A DNA stretch of 64,000 nucleotides from Varibaculum prostatecancerukia. GTDB taxonomy: Bacteria > Actinomycetota > Actinomycetes > Actinomycetales > Actinomycetaceae. Location: positions 992,001 to 1,056,000 of the forward strand of contig NZ_OW968402.1 in assembly GCF_943169825.2 (NCBI RefSeq), given 5' to 3'. The translations under genes and the position numbers were made by a program. This document shows, one piece after another, positions 25,998 to 35,236 of the stretch; position 1 is the first letter of the stretch; each line of letters begins with the position of its first letter. The notes under the pieces were generated by a model. That model was not told where the DNA came from, made no database searches, and saw only the letters and a list, made by a program, of their open reading frames with translations.

Positions 25998-26192
25998 TTA
26001 GGCTTCGTCGGGATAGAGCTGATGAATAGCTGCTGCTAAATCGATGACTTCTTTTTTACTCATCTCGATTACTAGGCGCCCGCCGCCTAAAGCCGGTAGG
26101 CGCAATACCACTTCCCGACCTTCTTCCGTGCGAGCTCCGTCCTCGGCTACTTCTAACGGACCATCTCCGGTTCGCGGTTTCATTGCTGCCAT
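25998..26192 (-). CDS. DUF3117 protein
   Basis: A 64-residue soluble protein starting MAAMKPRTGDGPLEVAEDGA and ending in a helix (MSKKEVIDLAAAIHQLY). This matches the actinobacterial DUF3117 family: the MAAMKPRTGDGPLEV start and GGGRLVIE strand are diagnostic. Function is unknown. It is usually a lone, well-conserved gene, as here. The family is limited to actinobacteria, which helps place the organism. Confidence 0.9.
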   Translation of the reverse strand: MAAMKPRTGDGPLEVAEDGARTEEGREVVLRLPALGGGRLVIEMSKKEVIDLAAAIHQLYPDEA

Positions 26193-26310
26193 GCTGACCC
26201 CCAGAGAGCTAGATAAATACCAGTAAAATTAGTGCTAACTCAGCCAATTATAGCAGATGAAAGCCCTAGTGCCGGGGAGGTGTTTGTCACTTACCTGCTA
26301 TTTGTTGCTA

Positions 26311-26339
26311 TTGATATTATTCCTGTCCAACTTTAGATA
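26311..26339 (+). promoter_or_regulatory. Promoter candidate for the small membrane gene pair
   Basis: TTGATA (26311-26316), 17-bp spacer, TAGATA (26334-26339). RNA would start near 26346, about 40 nt before the GTG at 26386. Confidence 0.4.
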
Positions 26340-26385
26340 CTTGAAACTGATAGTTTCTAAATAGCGTGGGTGTTAGTGTAAAAAA

Positions 26386-26532
26386 GTGACTGTGAAACTT
26401 TTCCCCAGTTTTGTTGGATTTTTCCCCACTCTCTTCTGGGGTACCGGGCACCCAGCTTCTCCGGTCACTTTGATTGTTTTGACGATTGTTATCGCGGTGC
26501 TGCTGCTCGCTGAGGGACAACTTAAAGAATAG
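26386..26532 (+). CDS. Small single-span membrane protein (48 residues), putative
   Basis: Open frame from GTG 26386 (or GTG 26392) to TAG 26530-26532. The first half is hydrophobic and aromatic (KLFPSFVGFFPTLFWGTG). The second half holds one clean membrane helix, PVTLIVLTIVIAVLLLAEG, and a charged end QLKE. It stops five bases before the next membrane gene, and a promoter-like sequence lies about 40 nt upstream. The ribosome site is weak. Evidence is the membrane-helix pattern plus the tight operon spacing; I have no family name. Confidence 0.45.
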   Translation: MTVKLFPSFVGFFPTLFWGTGHPASPVTLIVLTIVIAVLLLAEGQLKE

Positions 26533-26537
26533 GGCGT

Positions 26538-26885
26538 ATGTACTACTTCTTATCGGTACTAGCGCTCTCCCTGGTGATGAACCTCCTGATCACCTGGTTT
26601 TTTGAGCTGGTGGTAGCGCTCACCTGGGGGTTGCGCACCTGGCGTGCCCTGTTCATAGTAGCTTTGGTAAACGCAGCTACTAATCCGCCGGTATCTGCGT
26701 TGATGGTTTTCCTTAGTTTCACCACTCTAGGGCGCAGTAGTCTGTGGTTATTACTAATCCTTGAGCCCCTGATTGTGCTGATAGAAGGCTGGATTTATCA
26801 ACGTGCCCTGCCGCAGTTAGCTCGTCCCTATTTATTCTCATTGGTTGCAAATCTGGCCTCAGCAGTCCTAGGGATGTTGATATGA
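26538..26885 (+). CDS. Small polytopic membrane protein
   Basis: A 115-residue protein, hydrophobic for nearly its whole length, with about four membrane spans (starting FLSVLALSLVMNLLITWFF and ending LFSLVANLASAVLGML). A conserved-looking NAATNPPVSAL lies between spans 2 and 3. I do not recognise a family. AAAGAATAGGG precedes the ATG. It follows the 48-residue reading frame by 5 bp and precedes the SH3 protein by 30 bp, so the three may be one transcript concerned with the envelope. Confidence 0.7.
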   Translation: MYYFLSVLALSLVMNLLITWFFELVVALTWGLRTWRALFIVALVNAATNPPVSALMVFLSFTTLGRSSLWLLLILEPLIVLIEGWIYQRALPQLARPYLFSLVANLASAVLGMLI

Positions 26886-26915
26886 TTAGAGGGCATAATC
26901 CCCTAGGAGCCAAAT

Positions 26916-27524
26916 ATGTCTGATTCCCCTGCAGTTTTGAAAAAGTTCCGAATTTTTATTGTCACTTTATTCCTGGCGGCGCTATCCTTAATAGTTGCCC
27001 CCAGTTCCGCCAGGGGAGATGATGCTAAGCCGTGGAGTGCTATGACGTCCGAAGATTATTACGTTATTGTGTCTGCCTGGGACGGGGTAAATATCCGAGA
27101 ATATCCTGGTGTCAACTACGATAAATTGGCGTTTGCCTCTCAGGGAACCCGCCTACACGTAATCGGATCCGTAACTAATGAGAATGGCAAGCCTTGGCTG
27201 AGAATAGACTATCCTTCCGGATGGGCGGCTGCCAGTGAGGTAACAAACGAACGGTATTATACGCCGCCAGCTCCGGCTATCACTGAATCTGCTCCGGTGG
27301 CTCCGAAAACTACGCCCACGCAAACCGCCACTAAGACTGTAACCGCCACCGCGAAGGCCCCGGATGCGGAGCAATCTTCGCAAAAGTCAGGTATCAGTAA
27401 GGGATTGGTTATCGCCCTGGTGGCGATAGTGGCGGTTATCTGCATAATCTCGATTCTGTTGCTTTACATGCTATTTATTAGAGGCAAGAAGAACTTGCCC
27501 GGCTCCCCGGCCACGCCTTGGTAG
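26916..27524 (+). CDS. Membrane-anchored SH3-domain protein
   Basis: Probable exported protein of 202 residues with a bacterial SH3 domain. An N-terminal signal or anchor (FIVTLFLAALSLIVAP) is followed by the SH3 fold, YVIVSAWDGVNIREYPGVNYD to WLRIDYPSGWAAASEV (about residues 48-108). The linker is Thr/Pro-rich. A C-terminal span (LVIALVAIVAVICIISILLL) precedes RGKK. The SH3 would face outward and could bind peptidoglycan peptide stems; this is inferred from related domains. No catalytic domain is attached. GGAG precedes the ATG. Confidence 0.8.
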   Translation: MSDSPAVLKKFRIFIVTLFLAALSLIVAPSSARGDDAKPWSAMTSEDYYVIVSAWDGVNIREYPGVNYDKLAFASQGTRLHVIGSVTNENGKPWLRIDYPSGWAAASEVTNERYYTPPAPAITESAPVAPKTTPTQTATKTVTATAKAPDAEQSSQKSGISKGLVIALVAIVAVICIISILLLYMLFIRGKKNLPGSPATPW

Positions 27525-27530
27525 TTCCGC

Positions 27531-28274
27531 TTAAGAAGCTTCGGGAGCCTGACCGATAATTTCTAGGGCCTGGGCAGGGGTATCAACCAGTTGCACCGCC
27601 GCTAGCTCCGTCTCAGTAATAGTTCCCGCGCTTAATAGTTGATCTTTTAGCCAGGAAATCAGCCCGCTCCAATAGTCGCGTCCTACCAATACGACAGGGA
27701 AGGACTTAATCTTTCCGGTTTCCGCCAAGGTTACGGCCTCAAAAAGCTCATCTAAAGTACCAAATCCTCCCGGAAGGACTACGAAGCCCTGGGCGTATTT
27801 AACAAACATGGTTTTGCGAGCAAAGAAATACCGGAAATAGATCCCCAGCGAAACCCAATCATTGAACATTTGCTCATGGGGTAGCTCGATTCCTAGTCCC
27901 ACCGAAATCCCTCCGGCTTCGGTACAGCCTTTGCAGGTGGCCTCCATTTGCCCGGGGCCTCCACCGGTAATCACCGACCAGCCGGATTCAGCCAGCAATT
28001 TCCCGGTTTCTTCCCCCAGGGCGTACTCGGGGCTATCTTGGGGAGTGCGAGCTGAGCCAAAAACCGAAATCGCCGGCCCTAGTTCGGCCAGGGCTCCAAA
28101 ACCCTCAATAAACTCACTTTGAATCCGCAGCACCCGCCAAGTGTCTTCATGTAACCAATCAGTATCCTTTTGCGGACCCAACAAACGCTGTTCGGAAGTC
28201 TCCGTGGGTCTTAAGGGGCTCCGCATCTGAATAGGGCCACTACGGTAAACACCTTTATTCGTAAAACTTCTCAC
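27531..28274 (-). CDS. LOG-family Rossmann-fold protein (TIGR00730)
   Basis: Related to cytokinin riboside 5'-monophosphate phosphoribohydrolases, which release a base from nucleoside monophosphates. The 247-residue protein shows the nucleotide-binding SVFGSARTP, ITGGGPGQMEA and the diagnostic PGGFGTLDELFE. The first 60 residues are a non-conserved extension, so a later start is possible. Bacterial relatives outside plant pathogens probably act on damaged or excess nucleotides. It is monocistronic; a palindrome lies about 25 bp upstream (28297-28315). Confidence 0.9.
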   Translation of the reverse strand: MRSFTNKGVYRSGPIQMRSPLRPTETSEQRLLGPQKDTDWLHEDTWRVLRIQSEFIEGFGALAELGPAISVFGSARTPQDSPEYALGEETGKLLAESGWSVITGGGPGQMEATCKGCTEAGGISVGLGIELPHEQMFNDWVSLGIYFRYFFARKTMFVKYAQGFVVLPGGFGTLDELFEAVTLAETGKIKSFPVVLVGRDYWSGLISWLKDQLLSAGTITETELAAVQLVDTPAQALEIIGQAPEAS

Positions 28275-28296
28275 TCGCGCAGCATATCAGGACGCA

Positions 28297-28315
28297 GGTT
28301 AAGCCTTAGTTAACC
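28297..28315. promoter_or_regulatory. 19-bp interrupted palindrome upstream of the LOG gene
   Basis: GGTTAA (28297-28302) and TTAACC (28310-28315), 7 bp apart. On the minus strand it contains ACTAAGG followed by TTA, similar to half of the palindrome at 13945. It is a possible operator; the regulator is unknown. Confidence 0.3.
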
Positions 28316-28422
28316 CCGCCGAAACATTAGGTAGCGAGGTGTTAGAGCCGAAACGAAAGTGCAGGCAGGGCTGGGATAAAAACCAATAAATACCCGTAAA
28401 AAGTGAGAAAAATATTTGTGTT

Positions 28423-29064
28423 TTATTCTTGCGGGCAGTAAACCCCGACTGCTAGTCCATCTCCACAGGTCAGCACATTGGCAATGAAACGCTCATCTTC
28501 AAGCAGGGAAGTGACCGCCTGCCGCATATGGGTAGTTTCCATTTCTCGACGGGCGGGATCGCCAACTTGATCCATCCAGAGGGCGTGCACGATTGCTACC
28601 ATGCCACCCGGGCGTAATATCCGGGTAGCCTGTTCGATATAGCTAGCAATTTCCCGCACATCACCGTCAATCACCACCAGATCGTAGGCGGCGCCTGCCA
28701 TCCGGGGCAATACTTCCAGGGCATGACCGTTAATCAAGCGGGTACGGTTCGATTTTTGGGCAGCAGCTCGAAAAGCGCTGCGAGCGGCCGCCTGGAACTC
28801 TGACTCCGAGTCAATAGTGGTCAGCACTCCGTTTTCGGACATTCCTGCTAGCAGGTAGAGGCCAGAAACTCCCGCTCCAGTCCCAATCTCAAAAATGGCT
28901 TTAGCTCCGCAAGCAGCCGAAAGCATCCGGAGAGCTGCTCCAGTGGCGGGCGAAACCGGAGCCGCTCCCATTTCTACAGCTGCGGCGCGCGCTGCCACGG
29001 TGACTTCGTCCTCTACCACCTGAGACTCGGTCCAGTCCCAACTTAAAGCCTTGTTGTTATTCAT
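28423..29064 (-). CDS. O-methyltransferase (class I, SAM-dependent)
   Basis: Small methyltransferase of 213 residues similar to the bacterial COMT-like O-methyltransferases (Methyltransf_3). SAM motif I is IFEIGTGAGVSGLYL (about residue 58), then TTIDSE ends strand 2. YDLVVIDGD carries the metal-binding or catalytic acidic residues, and ILRPGGMVAI closes the fold. The substrate is unknown. It lies downstream of mrp on the same strand with a 60-bp gap; co-transcription is possible. Confidence 0.88.
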   Translation of the reverse strand: MNNNKALSWDWTESQVVEDEVTVAARAAAVEMGAAPVSPATGAALRMLSAACGAKAIFEIGTGAGVSGLYLLAGMSENGVLTTIDSESEFQAAARSAFRAAAQKSNRTRLINGHALEVLPRMAGAAYDLVVIDGDVREIASYIEQATRILRPGGMVAIVHALWMDQVGDPARREMETTHMRQAVTSLLEDERFIANVLTCGDGLAVGVYCPQE

Positions 29065-29124
29065 GAAGATTTCCTTGCTAGCGGATTTGCGCTTTTTACC
29101 AGTTTATGAAACCTGCGAGGCCGC

Positions 29125-30246
29125 TTACAGTGGTTTGACACCCAGATTGCGTCCTGCCAGGGAACGGGTGCGTTTAGTAAGCGCCTTAGCCACCTGGTTA
29201 ATAGCTTGCGAGGCCGGAGAATCTGGGTGCATGGCTACCACCGGAGTTCCCTGGTCAGAGCCTTCCCGCAAGGTGATATCCAGCGGTACCTGCGCCAAAA
29301 CCGGAACCTGATAACCCAGTTGCGCGCTAAGGCGTCCGGCTACCATTTCTCCGCCACCGGTACCAAACAGGTTCAACTTGCTGCCGTCCGGCTGGGACAG
29401 GTAAGACATATTTTCTATTACCCCGATTACTCGCTGATCAGTTTGCGCTCCGATAACTCCGGCGCGTTCAGCAACTTCTGCTGCCGCTACCTGCGGAGTA
29501 GTCACCACCAAAATCTCTGATCGGGGTAGCAGCTGGGAAATCGAGATTGCCACGTCACCGGTTCCCGGCGGTAGATCCAGTAGTAAAACATCCAGGTCGC
29601 CCCAGTACACATCGGCTAAAAATTGCTGCAGTGCACGGTGCAACATAGGACCGCGCCAAATCACCGGCTGCCCTTCCGGGACGAACATTCCGATAGAGAT
29701 GACTTTGACCCCGCCGGCAACCGGGGGAACGATCATGCCGTCGATAACCGTAGGTTCTTCCGCTACCCCTAGCATCCGGGGAATGGAAAAACCATAAATA
29801 TCGGCGTCTAACACTCCAACTTTGAGTCCTTGTGCCGCTAAAGCCAGTGCCAGGTTAGCGGTCATCGAAGATTTTCCTACCCCGCCTTTACCGGAGGTAA
29901 TCGCGTAGACGCGGGTGAGCGAATCTGGCTGGGCGAAAGGAATAACATTTTGCGGTCCCGAAAGTTTTTCCTTTAAGGCTGCCCGCTGGGCTTCATCCAT
30001 CACGCCCATCTGCACCGTGACTTCCTTAACGCCGGGAACTTTAGCCGCTTCTTCACGGACATCTTTTTCGATGGTGGCCTGTAACGGACAACCGGCGATG
30101 GTTAAATCAACCCCGACACTAACCGCACCGTCCTCGCCGATAGAAACTTCCCGCACCATATCCAGGTCGGTGATAGCCCGCCCCAGTTCGGGATCGATTA
30201 CCCGGGATAGTGCCTGCCTTACTGCCTCTTCATTTAACTGACTCAT
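29125..30246 (-). CDS. mrp: Mrp/NBP35-family iron-sulfur carrier ATPase
   Basis: Cytoplasmic P-loop ATPase that carries and delivers iron-sulfur clusters. Residues 1-90 are a MIP18/DUF59 domain (SRVIDPELGRAITDLDMV). Then comes the deviant Walker A SGKGGVGKSS, Walker B DLPPGTGD, and the Mrp signature. The CxxC found in many relatives is absent from the C-terminal part, as in several actinobacterial copies. I start at 30246 because AGAGGG precedes that ATG and the family begins there; a longer reading begins at 30282. 373 residues. It is downstream of the DUF1003 gene. Confidence 0.92.
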   Translation of the reverse strand: MSQLNEEAVRQALSRVIDPELGRAITDLDMVREVSIGEDGAVSVGVDLTIAGCPLQATIEKDVREEAAKVPGVKEVTVQMGVMDEAQRAALKEKLSGPQNVIPFAQPDSLTRVYAITSGKGGVGKSSMTANLALALAAQGLKVGVLDADIYGFSIPRMLGVAEEPTVIDGMIVPPVAGGVKVISIGMFVPEGQPVIWRGPMLHRALQQFLADVYWGDLDVLLLDLPPGTGDVAISISQLLPRSEILVVTTPQVAAAEVAERAGVIGAQTDQRVIGVIENMSYLSQPDGSKLNLFGTGGGEMVAGRLSAQLGYQVPVLAQVPLDITLREGSDQGTPVVAMHPDSPASQAINQVAKALTKRTRSLAGRNLGVKPL

Positions 30247-30337
30247 GCCCTCTATCCTATATGGCGCGTGCCGCGTCCTCACTTTTGGCTGCGCTGCCCT
30301 TCCGAAAGCAAAATCAGGAGTTTAACTATTTTTTACT

Positions 30338-30916
30338 TTATTCACGAGGTGACGGCGGGGGATTATCCTCTCCGCGCGCATGTTTTCCCCGCTCAGGATG
30401 ATTTATGTCTTCCTCTATCTCGCGGCGTGCCTTTTGGTACTCCTCTTCGCGGAGCTCATCTAGAAGGTCGCGGAGTTCGCCACGAACGAAGTCTCGGGTG
30501 GCCACCTCTGACATTGACAGCCGCAAAGAAGCAATCTCGCGGGTGAGATACTCAATCTCGGCATGATTCTTTTCCGCGCGCCGTCGGTCTTGTTCCGCGG
30601 AAACTCGGTCACGGTCGTCTTGCCGGTTTTGTGCCAACAAAATCAGGGGAGAAGCATAGGAAGCCTGCAAAGATAGCATCAAAGTGAGGGCGGTAAAGCC
30701 GATAGCTGAGCTGTCAAAACGCCAGGCATCGGGAGCCCAAGAGTTCCAACCTAACCACAAAACTACGAATACCGTCAGGTAGACCAAGAATTGCGGGGTT
30801 CCCTGGAAACGCGCAAAAGATTCTGAAACTCGTCCCACGCCCTCGGACTGTAAATTTATGCGCGGAAGTCGAAAACGACGCCTTCTTTCGCGGGGAGTAT
30901 CAAGCCTGTCCGCCAT
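30338..30916 (-). CDS. DUF1003 membrane protein
   Basis: A 192-residue protein with two adjacent membrane spans (LVYLTVFVVLWLGWN; SAIGFTALTLMLSLQASYASPLILLAQNRQ). The second plus the following QDDRDR is the DUF1003 signature. A long charged coiled-coil tail follows (RRRAEKNHAEIEYL to LDELREEE). Its start overlaps the end of the MgtE-like gene by 17 bp, so both are made from one mRNA. Conserved pairing with MgtE-like proteins suggests divalent-cation or pH physiology, which is inference. Confidence 0.9.
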   Translation of the reverse strand: MADRLDTPRERRRRFRLPRINLQSEGVGRVSESFARFQGTPQFLVYLTVFVVLWLGWNSWAPDAWRFDSSAIGFTALTLMLSLQASYASPLILLAQNRQDDRDRVSAEQDRRRAEKNHAEIEYLTREIASLRLSMSEVATRDFVRGELRDLLDELREEEYQKARREIEEDINHPERGKHARGEDNPPPSPRE

Positions 30917-32213
30917 CTTCGCTCCTTTCCCTGTCCATCGCTAGGTCGGTTACATCCTCGTCAGCGTCGCGCCAATCTGCAGGTAAGAGGTGATCAAGGA
31001 CGTCATCAACCGAGACCGCACCCAGCAGGTGACGATTCTTATCAACAACCGGTACTGCGGTTAGATTATAGGTAGCCAGCAGCCTGGTTACCGTCCCAAT
31101 TCCGGCAGTGGGATCCACCCCCTTAAGATCATCATCAAGGATTTGACCCAGCAAGGTTTGAGGCGGCTCCCGCAGAGCTTTCTGGATATGGACAGCCCCT
31201 AAGAATCGACCGGTGGGAGTTTCGGTGGGCGGGCGGCAAACACACACCATCGCGGCCAGGGCGGGAGGTATATCTTGCCGGCGCACATGAGCCAGCAAAG
31301 TGGCCACGTCGGCATCGGGGGGTAAAACCACCGGGGTGGTGGTCATCAAACCACCAGCGGTGCGTTCCCCGTACACCATCAGGCGGCGAACGTCGGCGGC
31401 CTCCTCCGGTTCCATCTCAGCCAGCAGGATTTGCGCTTGTTTTTCTGGCAGTTCTTTCACCAAGTCGGTAGCATCATCTGGCTGCATCACATCTAAAACA
31501 TCGGCGGCGCGGGCAATATCTAAGGAAGTGAGGATGGAAACGCGATCTTCTTGTCCTAGTTCTTCCAATACGTCCGCTAGCCGTTCATCACCCAGCTGAG
31601 CAGCCACTTCTAGGCGGCGTTTTTCCGGCAAATCGGCCAGTACATCTGCCACGTCTGCCGCTTTCGCATCTTCTAACTTAGCCAACAGGGTAGTGGCTTC
31701 CTGCGGGAGCACCGATTTGCGCAGATGAGTTACCTCTGAAGGATCAACCAGCATAGTTTCTCCGCGGCTAAGTGCCAGCGCGGAAGTTACCCGCTGTACA
31801 TAGAGCTTGGTGATATACCAGTCGCGACGGTCATCTTGCTCCATGCACATGTCTTGGATTTTCACGTCCCCGGAACCATCGCGCATAGATAGGACGCGAT
31901 CCATCAGTTCGCCCATCACCATGGTTTCCGCTACCCGCTGCTGGAACTGACGGATATTAACCAATCCGGTAGTGATTACTTGTCCCGGTTGAATGGCCAC
32001 AATCCGAGTTACCGGCACAAACACCCGGCGGTGTCCGGCAACCTCAACTACCAAGCCCACCACCGTGGGCAGCCCGGTAAAACGCAAAACGATAATCACA
32101 TCGGTTACCCGGCCGATTTCGTCTCCTACCGGGTCAAATACCCGAGTGCCCGCCAGTTTTCCAATAAAAACACGGGAACCGATGGGTTTGATTGAGTGCT
32201 TGGCATGCTCCAT
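30900..32213 (-). CDS. MgtE-like cytoplasmic magnesium-sensor protein
   Basis: A 437-residue protein that has the regulatory parts of the MgtE magnesium channel but no membrane domain. An N-terminal PRC-barrel-like segment (residues about 10-75) is followed by an MgtE N domain of helical repeats (VADVLADLPEKRRLEVAAQL, ATDLVKELPEKQAQILLAEM), then two CBS motifs (LMTTTPVVLPPDADVATLL; LTAVPVVDKNRHLLGAVSVDD). No hydrophobic spans are present. It would therefore sense magnesium or nucleotides and regulate a partner, possibly the coupled DUF1003 protein. This channel-less form is common in actinobacteria. Confidence 0.88.
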   Translation of the reverse strand: MEHAKHSIKPIGSRVFIGKLAGTRVFDPVGDEIGRVTDVIIVLRFTGLPTVVGLVVEVAGHRRVFVPVTRIVAIQPGQVITTGLVNIRQFQQRVAETMVMGELMDRVLSMRDGSGDVKIQDMCMEQDDRRDWYITKLYVQRVTSALALSRGETMLVDPSEVTHLRKSVLPQEATTLLAKLEDAKAADVADVLADLPEKRRLEVAAQLGDERLADVLEELGQEDRVSILTSLDIARAADVLDVMQPDDATDLVKELPEKQAQILLAEMEPEEAADVRRLMVYGERTAGGLMTTTPVVLPPDADVATLLAHVRRQDIPPALAAMVCVCRPPTETPTGRFLGAVHIQKALREPPQTLLGQILDDDLKGVDPTAGIGTVTRLLATYNLTAVPVVDKNRHLLGAVSVDDVLDHLLPADWRDADEDVTDLAMDRERSEDGGQA

Positions 32214-32399
32214 AAATCTAACTTTACGTGAAGATTGGCATTATTTTGCCGCAGCTTCTCTTGGAGACGCTCATTCATATAGGTTTCGTAGGTTTAGGAC
32301 GAGGCAAAAGGGTGGAAAACAGATTCGCCGAAGGCTAAATCAGCAGGGGCAAGCGCAGATGATTTTGCATTGCCAGCAGGTAACGTACACACTGAAGCT

Positions 32400-33173
32400 A
32401 TGGCTTTATTCCAAAATCACCCGGAGACCGCCGCCCCCAGCGGGCAGGATCTAGCGACTTTTCCTTCCAGAGAAAGCGCGGAAGAAGCCATTAATTACTT
32501 GCAGTCCAAAGACTTTCCGGTGCGTCAACTACTGGTACAAGAGCGGGGGCTGACCCGCTCCAATCAAGTAGTCGGGGTGGTCACCTGGCCAAAAGCCCTG
32601 CTTTCTGGTTTTACCCGTGGCTTGATGATGGGACTTTTCTTAGCTTTACTCTTTGTGCTTTGGAAACCGGCATGGGCGGTTTTTGCGCCCCTAATAATCG
32701 GAGCCTTCGCTATTTTTCGAGCTATTGAACGCCTAGTTGCCTGGGCGATTCGGTCTTCCTCCGCCGGTTATCCCATCGCTTTTTCATCTTCCCTGACCGC
32801 CGAGAAACACGTCCTAATGACCAGCGAGGATTACTACACTGCCCGGCGTCTCCTCTTAGATGATTCCCGTTTCCAATCGGCAGTAGTTGAGCAAGACGCT
32901 CCGAGTAATGTCACAAGCGGCCCCACCGAGTTTGGTTCGGGTTCAGATGAACAGCCGCGCTACGGGGTACGCCTTACTCCGGATGCGCGTCGCCAATTGC
33001 GTGCTCAACAGGAACAGCTAAAAGGGCAAGCTCCTGCGGCATCGGCGCCCAACCTGCCTCCTGCAGTTTCGCAAACTCCAGAAAAGAAGCAGGAAAACTC
33101 TCCTGGACGGGAAGAAAACGGAGAAGTTTCGGAGGAAACGTCTCCAAACAGTGACCTAAATGACGCCCGTTAG
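32400..33173 (+). CDS. General stress protein 17M-like membrane protein
   Basis: A 257-residue protein with an N-terminal domain typical of GSP17M/YflT proteins (LATFPSRESAEEAINYLQ, residues about 17-34). A glycine-rich hydrophobic region follows with two spans (LLSGFTRGLMMGLFLALLFVLW and AVFAPLIIGAFAIFRAI). The C-terminal 90 residues are Gln/Pro/Ser-rich and disordered. I start at ATG 32400 because family members begin just before this domain; TTG 32370 would add ten residues. It is divergent from the MgtE-like gene, a neighbourhood common in actinobacteria. Confidence 0.8.
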   Translation: MALFQNHPETAAPSGQDLATFPSRESAEEAINYLQSKDFPVRQLLVQERGLTRSNQVVGVVTWPKALLSGFTRGLMMGLFLALLFVLWKPAWAVFAPLIIGAFAIFRAIERLVAWAIRSSSAGYPIAFSSSLTAEKHVLMTSEDYYTARRLLLDDSRFQSAVVEQDAPSNVTSGPTEFGSGSDEQPRYGVRLTPDARRQLRAQQEQLKGQAPAASAPNLPPAVSQTPEKKQENSPGREENGEVSEETSPNSDLNDAR

Positions 33174-33285
33174 CACTGGTCGTGACGTCAGGGGTATATT
33201 TAAGGAAGTTCCGGCGCAGCGACCCTAATCCCGCCGGTTTTTTCATGCTCGAGCTAATACTCAGAACGGCTGTAAGGAGGCGCGG

Positions 33286-35211
33286 ATGAAGGTTCGCCAG
33301 GATTTGCGAAATGTGGCAATCGTTGCCCACGTAGACCACGGAAAAACTACCCTAGTGGATAAAATGCTTTGGGAATCGGGAGCCTTCGGCGATCATGCCA
33401 GCGTAGAAAAAACCGGTGAACGGGTGATGGATTCTGGCGATTTGGAACGCGAAAAGGGGATTACTATCCTCGCGAAAAATACTGCCGTCCATTATGCGGG
33501 GAAAGCTGCCCAAAACGTAGGGGTTAGCGAAGGGATCACCATTAACGTGGTGGACACCCCTGGACACGCCGATTTTGGAGGAGAAGTTGAGCGCGCCCTC
33601 TCTATGGTGGATGGGGTAGTGCTGCTGGTAGATGCCGCCGAAGGACCGCTGCCACAGACCCGGTTTGTGTTGCGCAAAGCGCTTGCTGCCCGGCTGCCGG
33701 TAATCGTGGTGATTAATAAAGTCGATCGCCCAGATTCGCGGATTGAAGAAGTAGAAGCCGAGACCGTTGACCTGCTGCTAGCTTTGGCGCAAGACCTGGT
33801 AGACGAGGGCGAAGAAGTAGATTTAGATTCTTTGCTCGATGTTCCGGTGCTTTATTGTTCGGCAAAAGCTGGCTGCTGCTCCTGGGAAAAACCTGCCCGA
33901 GGCGAGCTGCCTGGCAGCGACCTCCACGACCTCTTTGATGCGATTATCAACCGGATTCCCGGGCCTGAATATGACCCGGATGCTCCCTTGGGCGCCCACG
34001 TAACCAACCTGGATTCTTCTCCTTTCCTAGGGCGCCTGGCCTTGCTCCGTATCCACAACGGCACTTTGCGGCAGGGTGAACACGTAGGTTGGGCGCGTCA
34101 TGACGGCTCAATTACTGACGTGAAGCTCACCGAGCTGCTGGCCACTTTCGGTTTGGAACGAAAAAGCGTAGAGGAAGCCCACGCCGGAGATATCGTGGCG
34201 GTAGCCGGAATCCCGGAAATCACTATCGGGGAATCCCTGGTGGATTTAGAGGATCCCCGTCCTCTGCCACTGATTAAAGTAGATGATCCCGCTATTTCTA
34301 TGACCATCGGTACCAACACTTCTCCGCTGGCCGGCAGGGTTAAAGGGCATAAACTCACGGCTCGCCAAGTTAAAGACCGCCTAGATCGCGAACTGATCGG
34401 GAACGTGTCCTTAAAAGTGTTGCCTACTGAGCGCCCAGATGCCTGGGAGGTGCAAGGACGCGGGGAATTAGCCTTGGCGATCCTAATTGAACAGATGCGC
34501 CGGGAAGGGTTCGAGTTAACCGCCGGGAAACCCCAGGTAGTAACCAAAGAGATTGACGGGAAAACCTGTGAGCCGATGGAGCTAATGACTATCGATGTTC
34601 CCGAAGATTATCTGGGTAAAGTCACCGAACTAATGGCGGCTCGCAAAGGTAAGCTCCAAACCATGTCTAATCATGGCACCGGCTGGGTGCGCCTGATTTT
34701 CCGGGTACCGGCGCGTGGCCTGATTTCTTTCCGTTCCAAGTTCCTGACCGATACTCGCGGTTCGGGGATCGCTTCTTCCATTGCTGACGGCTATGCACCC
34801 TGGCAAGGAACCATTACCCGCCGGCAAAGCGGCTCGTTGGTTTCGGATCGCGCCGGGAAATCCACCCCCTACGCCCTGATTCAGCTGCAAGAACGGGGCA
34901 GTTTTATTATTCAACCCGGTAGTGAAGTCTACGAGGGGCAAGTGGTAGCCGAAAACCCCCGCGGGGAAGATATGGATGTCAACATCACCCGGGAGAAGAA
35001 ACAAACGAATATGCGTTCTTCCACTGCCGATGCCTTCGAGGGGCTAGTTCCTCCCCGGGTGCTGACTCTGGAAGAATCCCTAGAGTTTGCAGCCGAGGAC
35101 GAATGCGTCGAGGTTACCCCGGAAGAAATCCGGATCCGCAAAGTGGTATTAAGTGCGCAAGACCGTTTCAAAATTGCTTCGCGTCGGCGCCGTCAAGAAC
35201 GCGGAGAATAA
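33286..35211 (+). CDS. typA: Translational GTPase TypA/BipA
   Basis: Ribosome-binding GTPase that assists 50S assembly and translation under stress and cold. G-domain motifs are [15 protein letters not shown] (G1), the switch I RGITI-like segment [32 protein letters not shown] (G3) and [11 protein letters not shown] (G4). Domain II, the EF-G-like domains III and V and the TypA-specific C-terminal domain are all present in 641 residues, normal length. AAGGAGG precedes the ATG. It is monocistronic. Confidence 0.97.
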   Translation: MKVRQDLRNVAIVAHVDHGKTTLVDKMLWESGAFGDHASVEKTGERVMDSGDLEREKGITILAKNTAVHYAGKAAQNVGVSEGITINVVDTPGHADFGGEVERALSMVDGVVLLVDAAEGPLPQTRFVLRKALAARLPVIVVINKVDRPDSRIEEVEAETVDLLLALAQDLVDEGEEVDLDSLLDVPVLYCSAKAGCCSWEKPARGELPGSDLHDLFDAIINRIPGPEYDPDAPLGAHVTNLDSSPFLGRLALLRIHNGTLRQGEHVGWARHDGSITDVKLTELLATFGLERKSVEEAHAGDIVAVAGIPEITIGESLVDLEDPRPLPLIKVDDPAISMTIGTNTSPLAGRVKGHKLTARQVKDRLDRELIGNVSLKVLPTERPDAWEVQGRGELALAILIEQMRREGFELTAGKPQVVTKEIDGKTCEPMELMTIDVPEDYLGKVTELMAARKGKLQTMSNHGTGWVRLIFRVPARGLISFRSKFLTDTRGSGIASSIADGYAPWQGTITRRQSGSLVSDRAGKSTPYALIQLQERGSFIIQPGSEVYEGQVVAENPRGEDMDVNITREKKQTNMRSSTADAFEGLVPPRVLTLEESLEFAAEDECVEVTPEEIRIRKVVLSAQDRFKIASRRRRQERGE

Positions 35212-35236
35212 GAGATTTCTGAAGAGCCCGCGGCAG

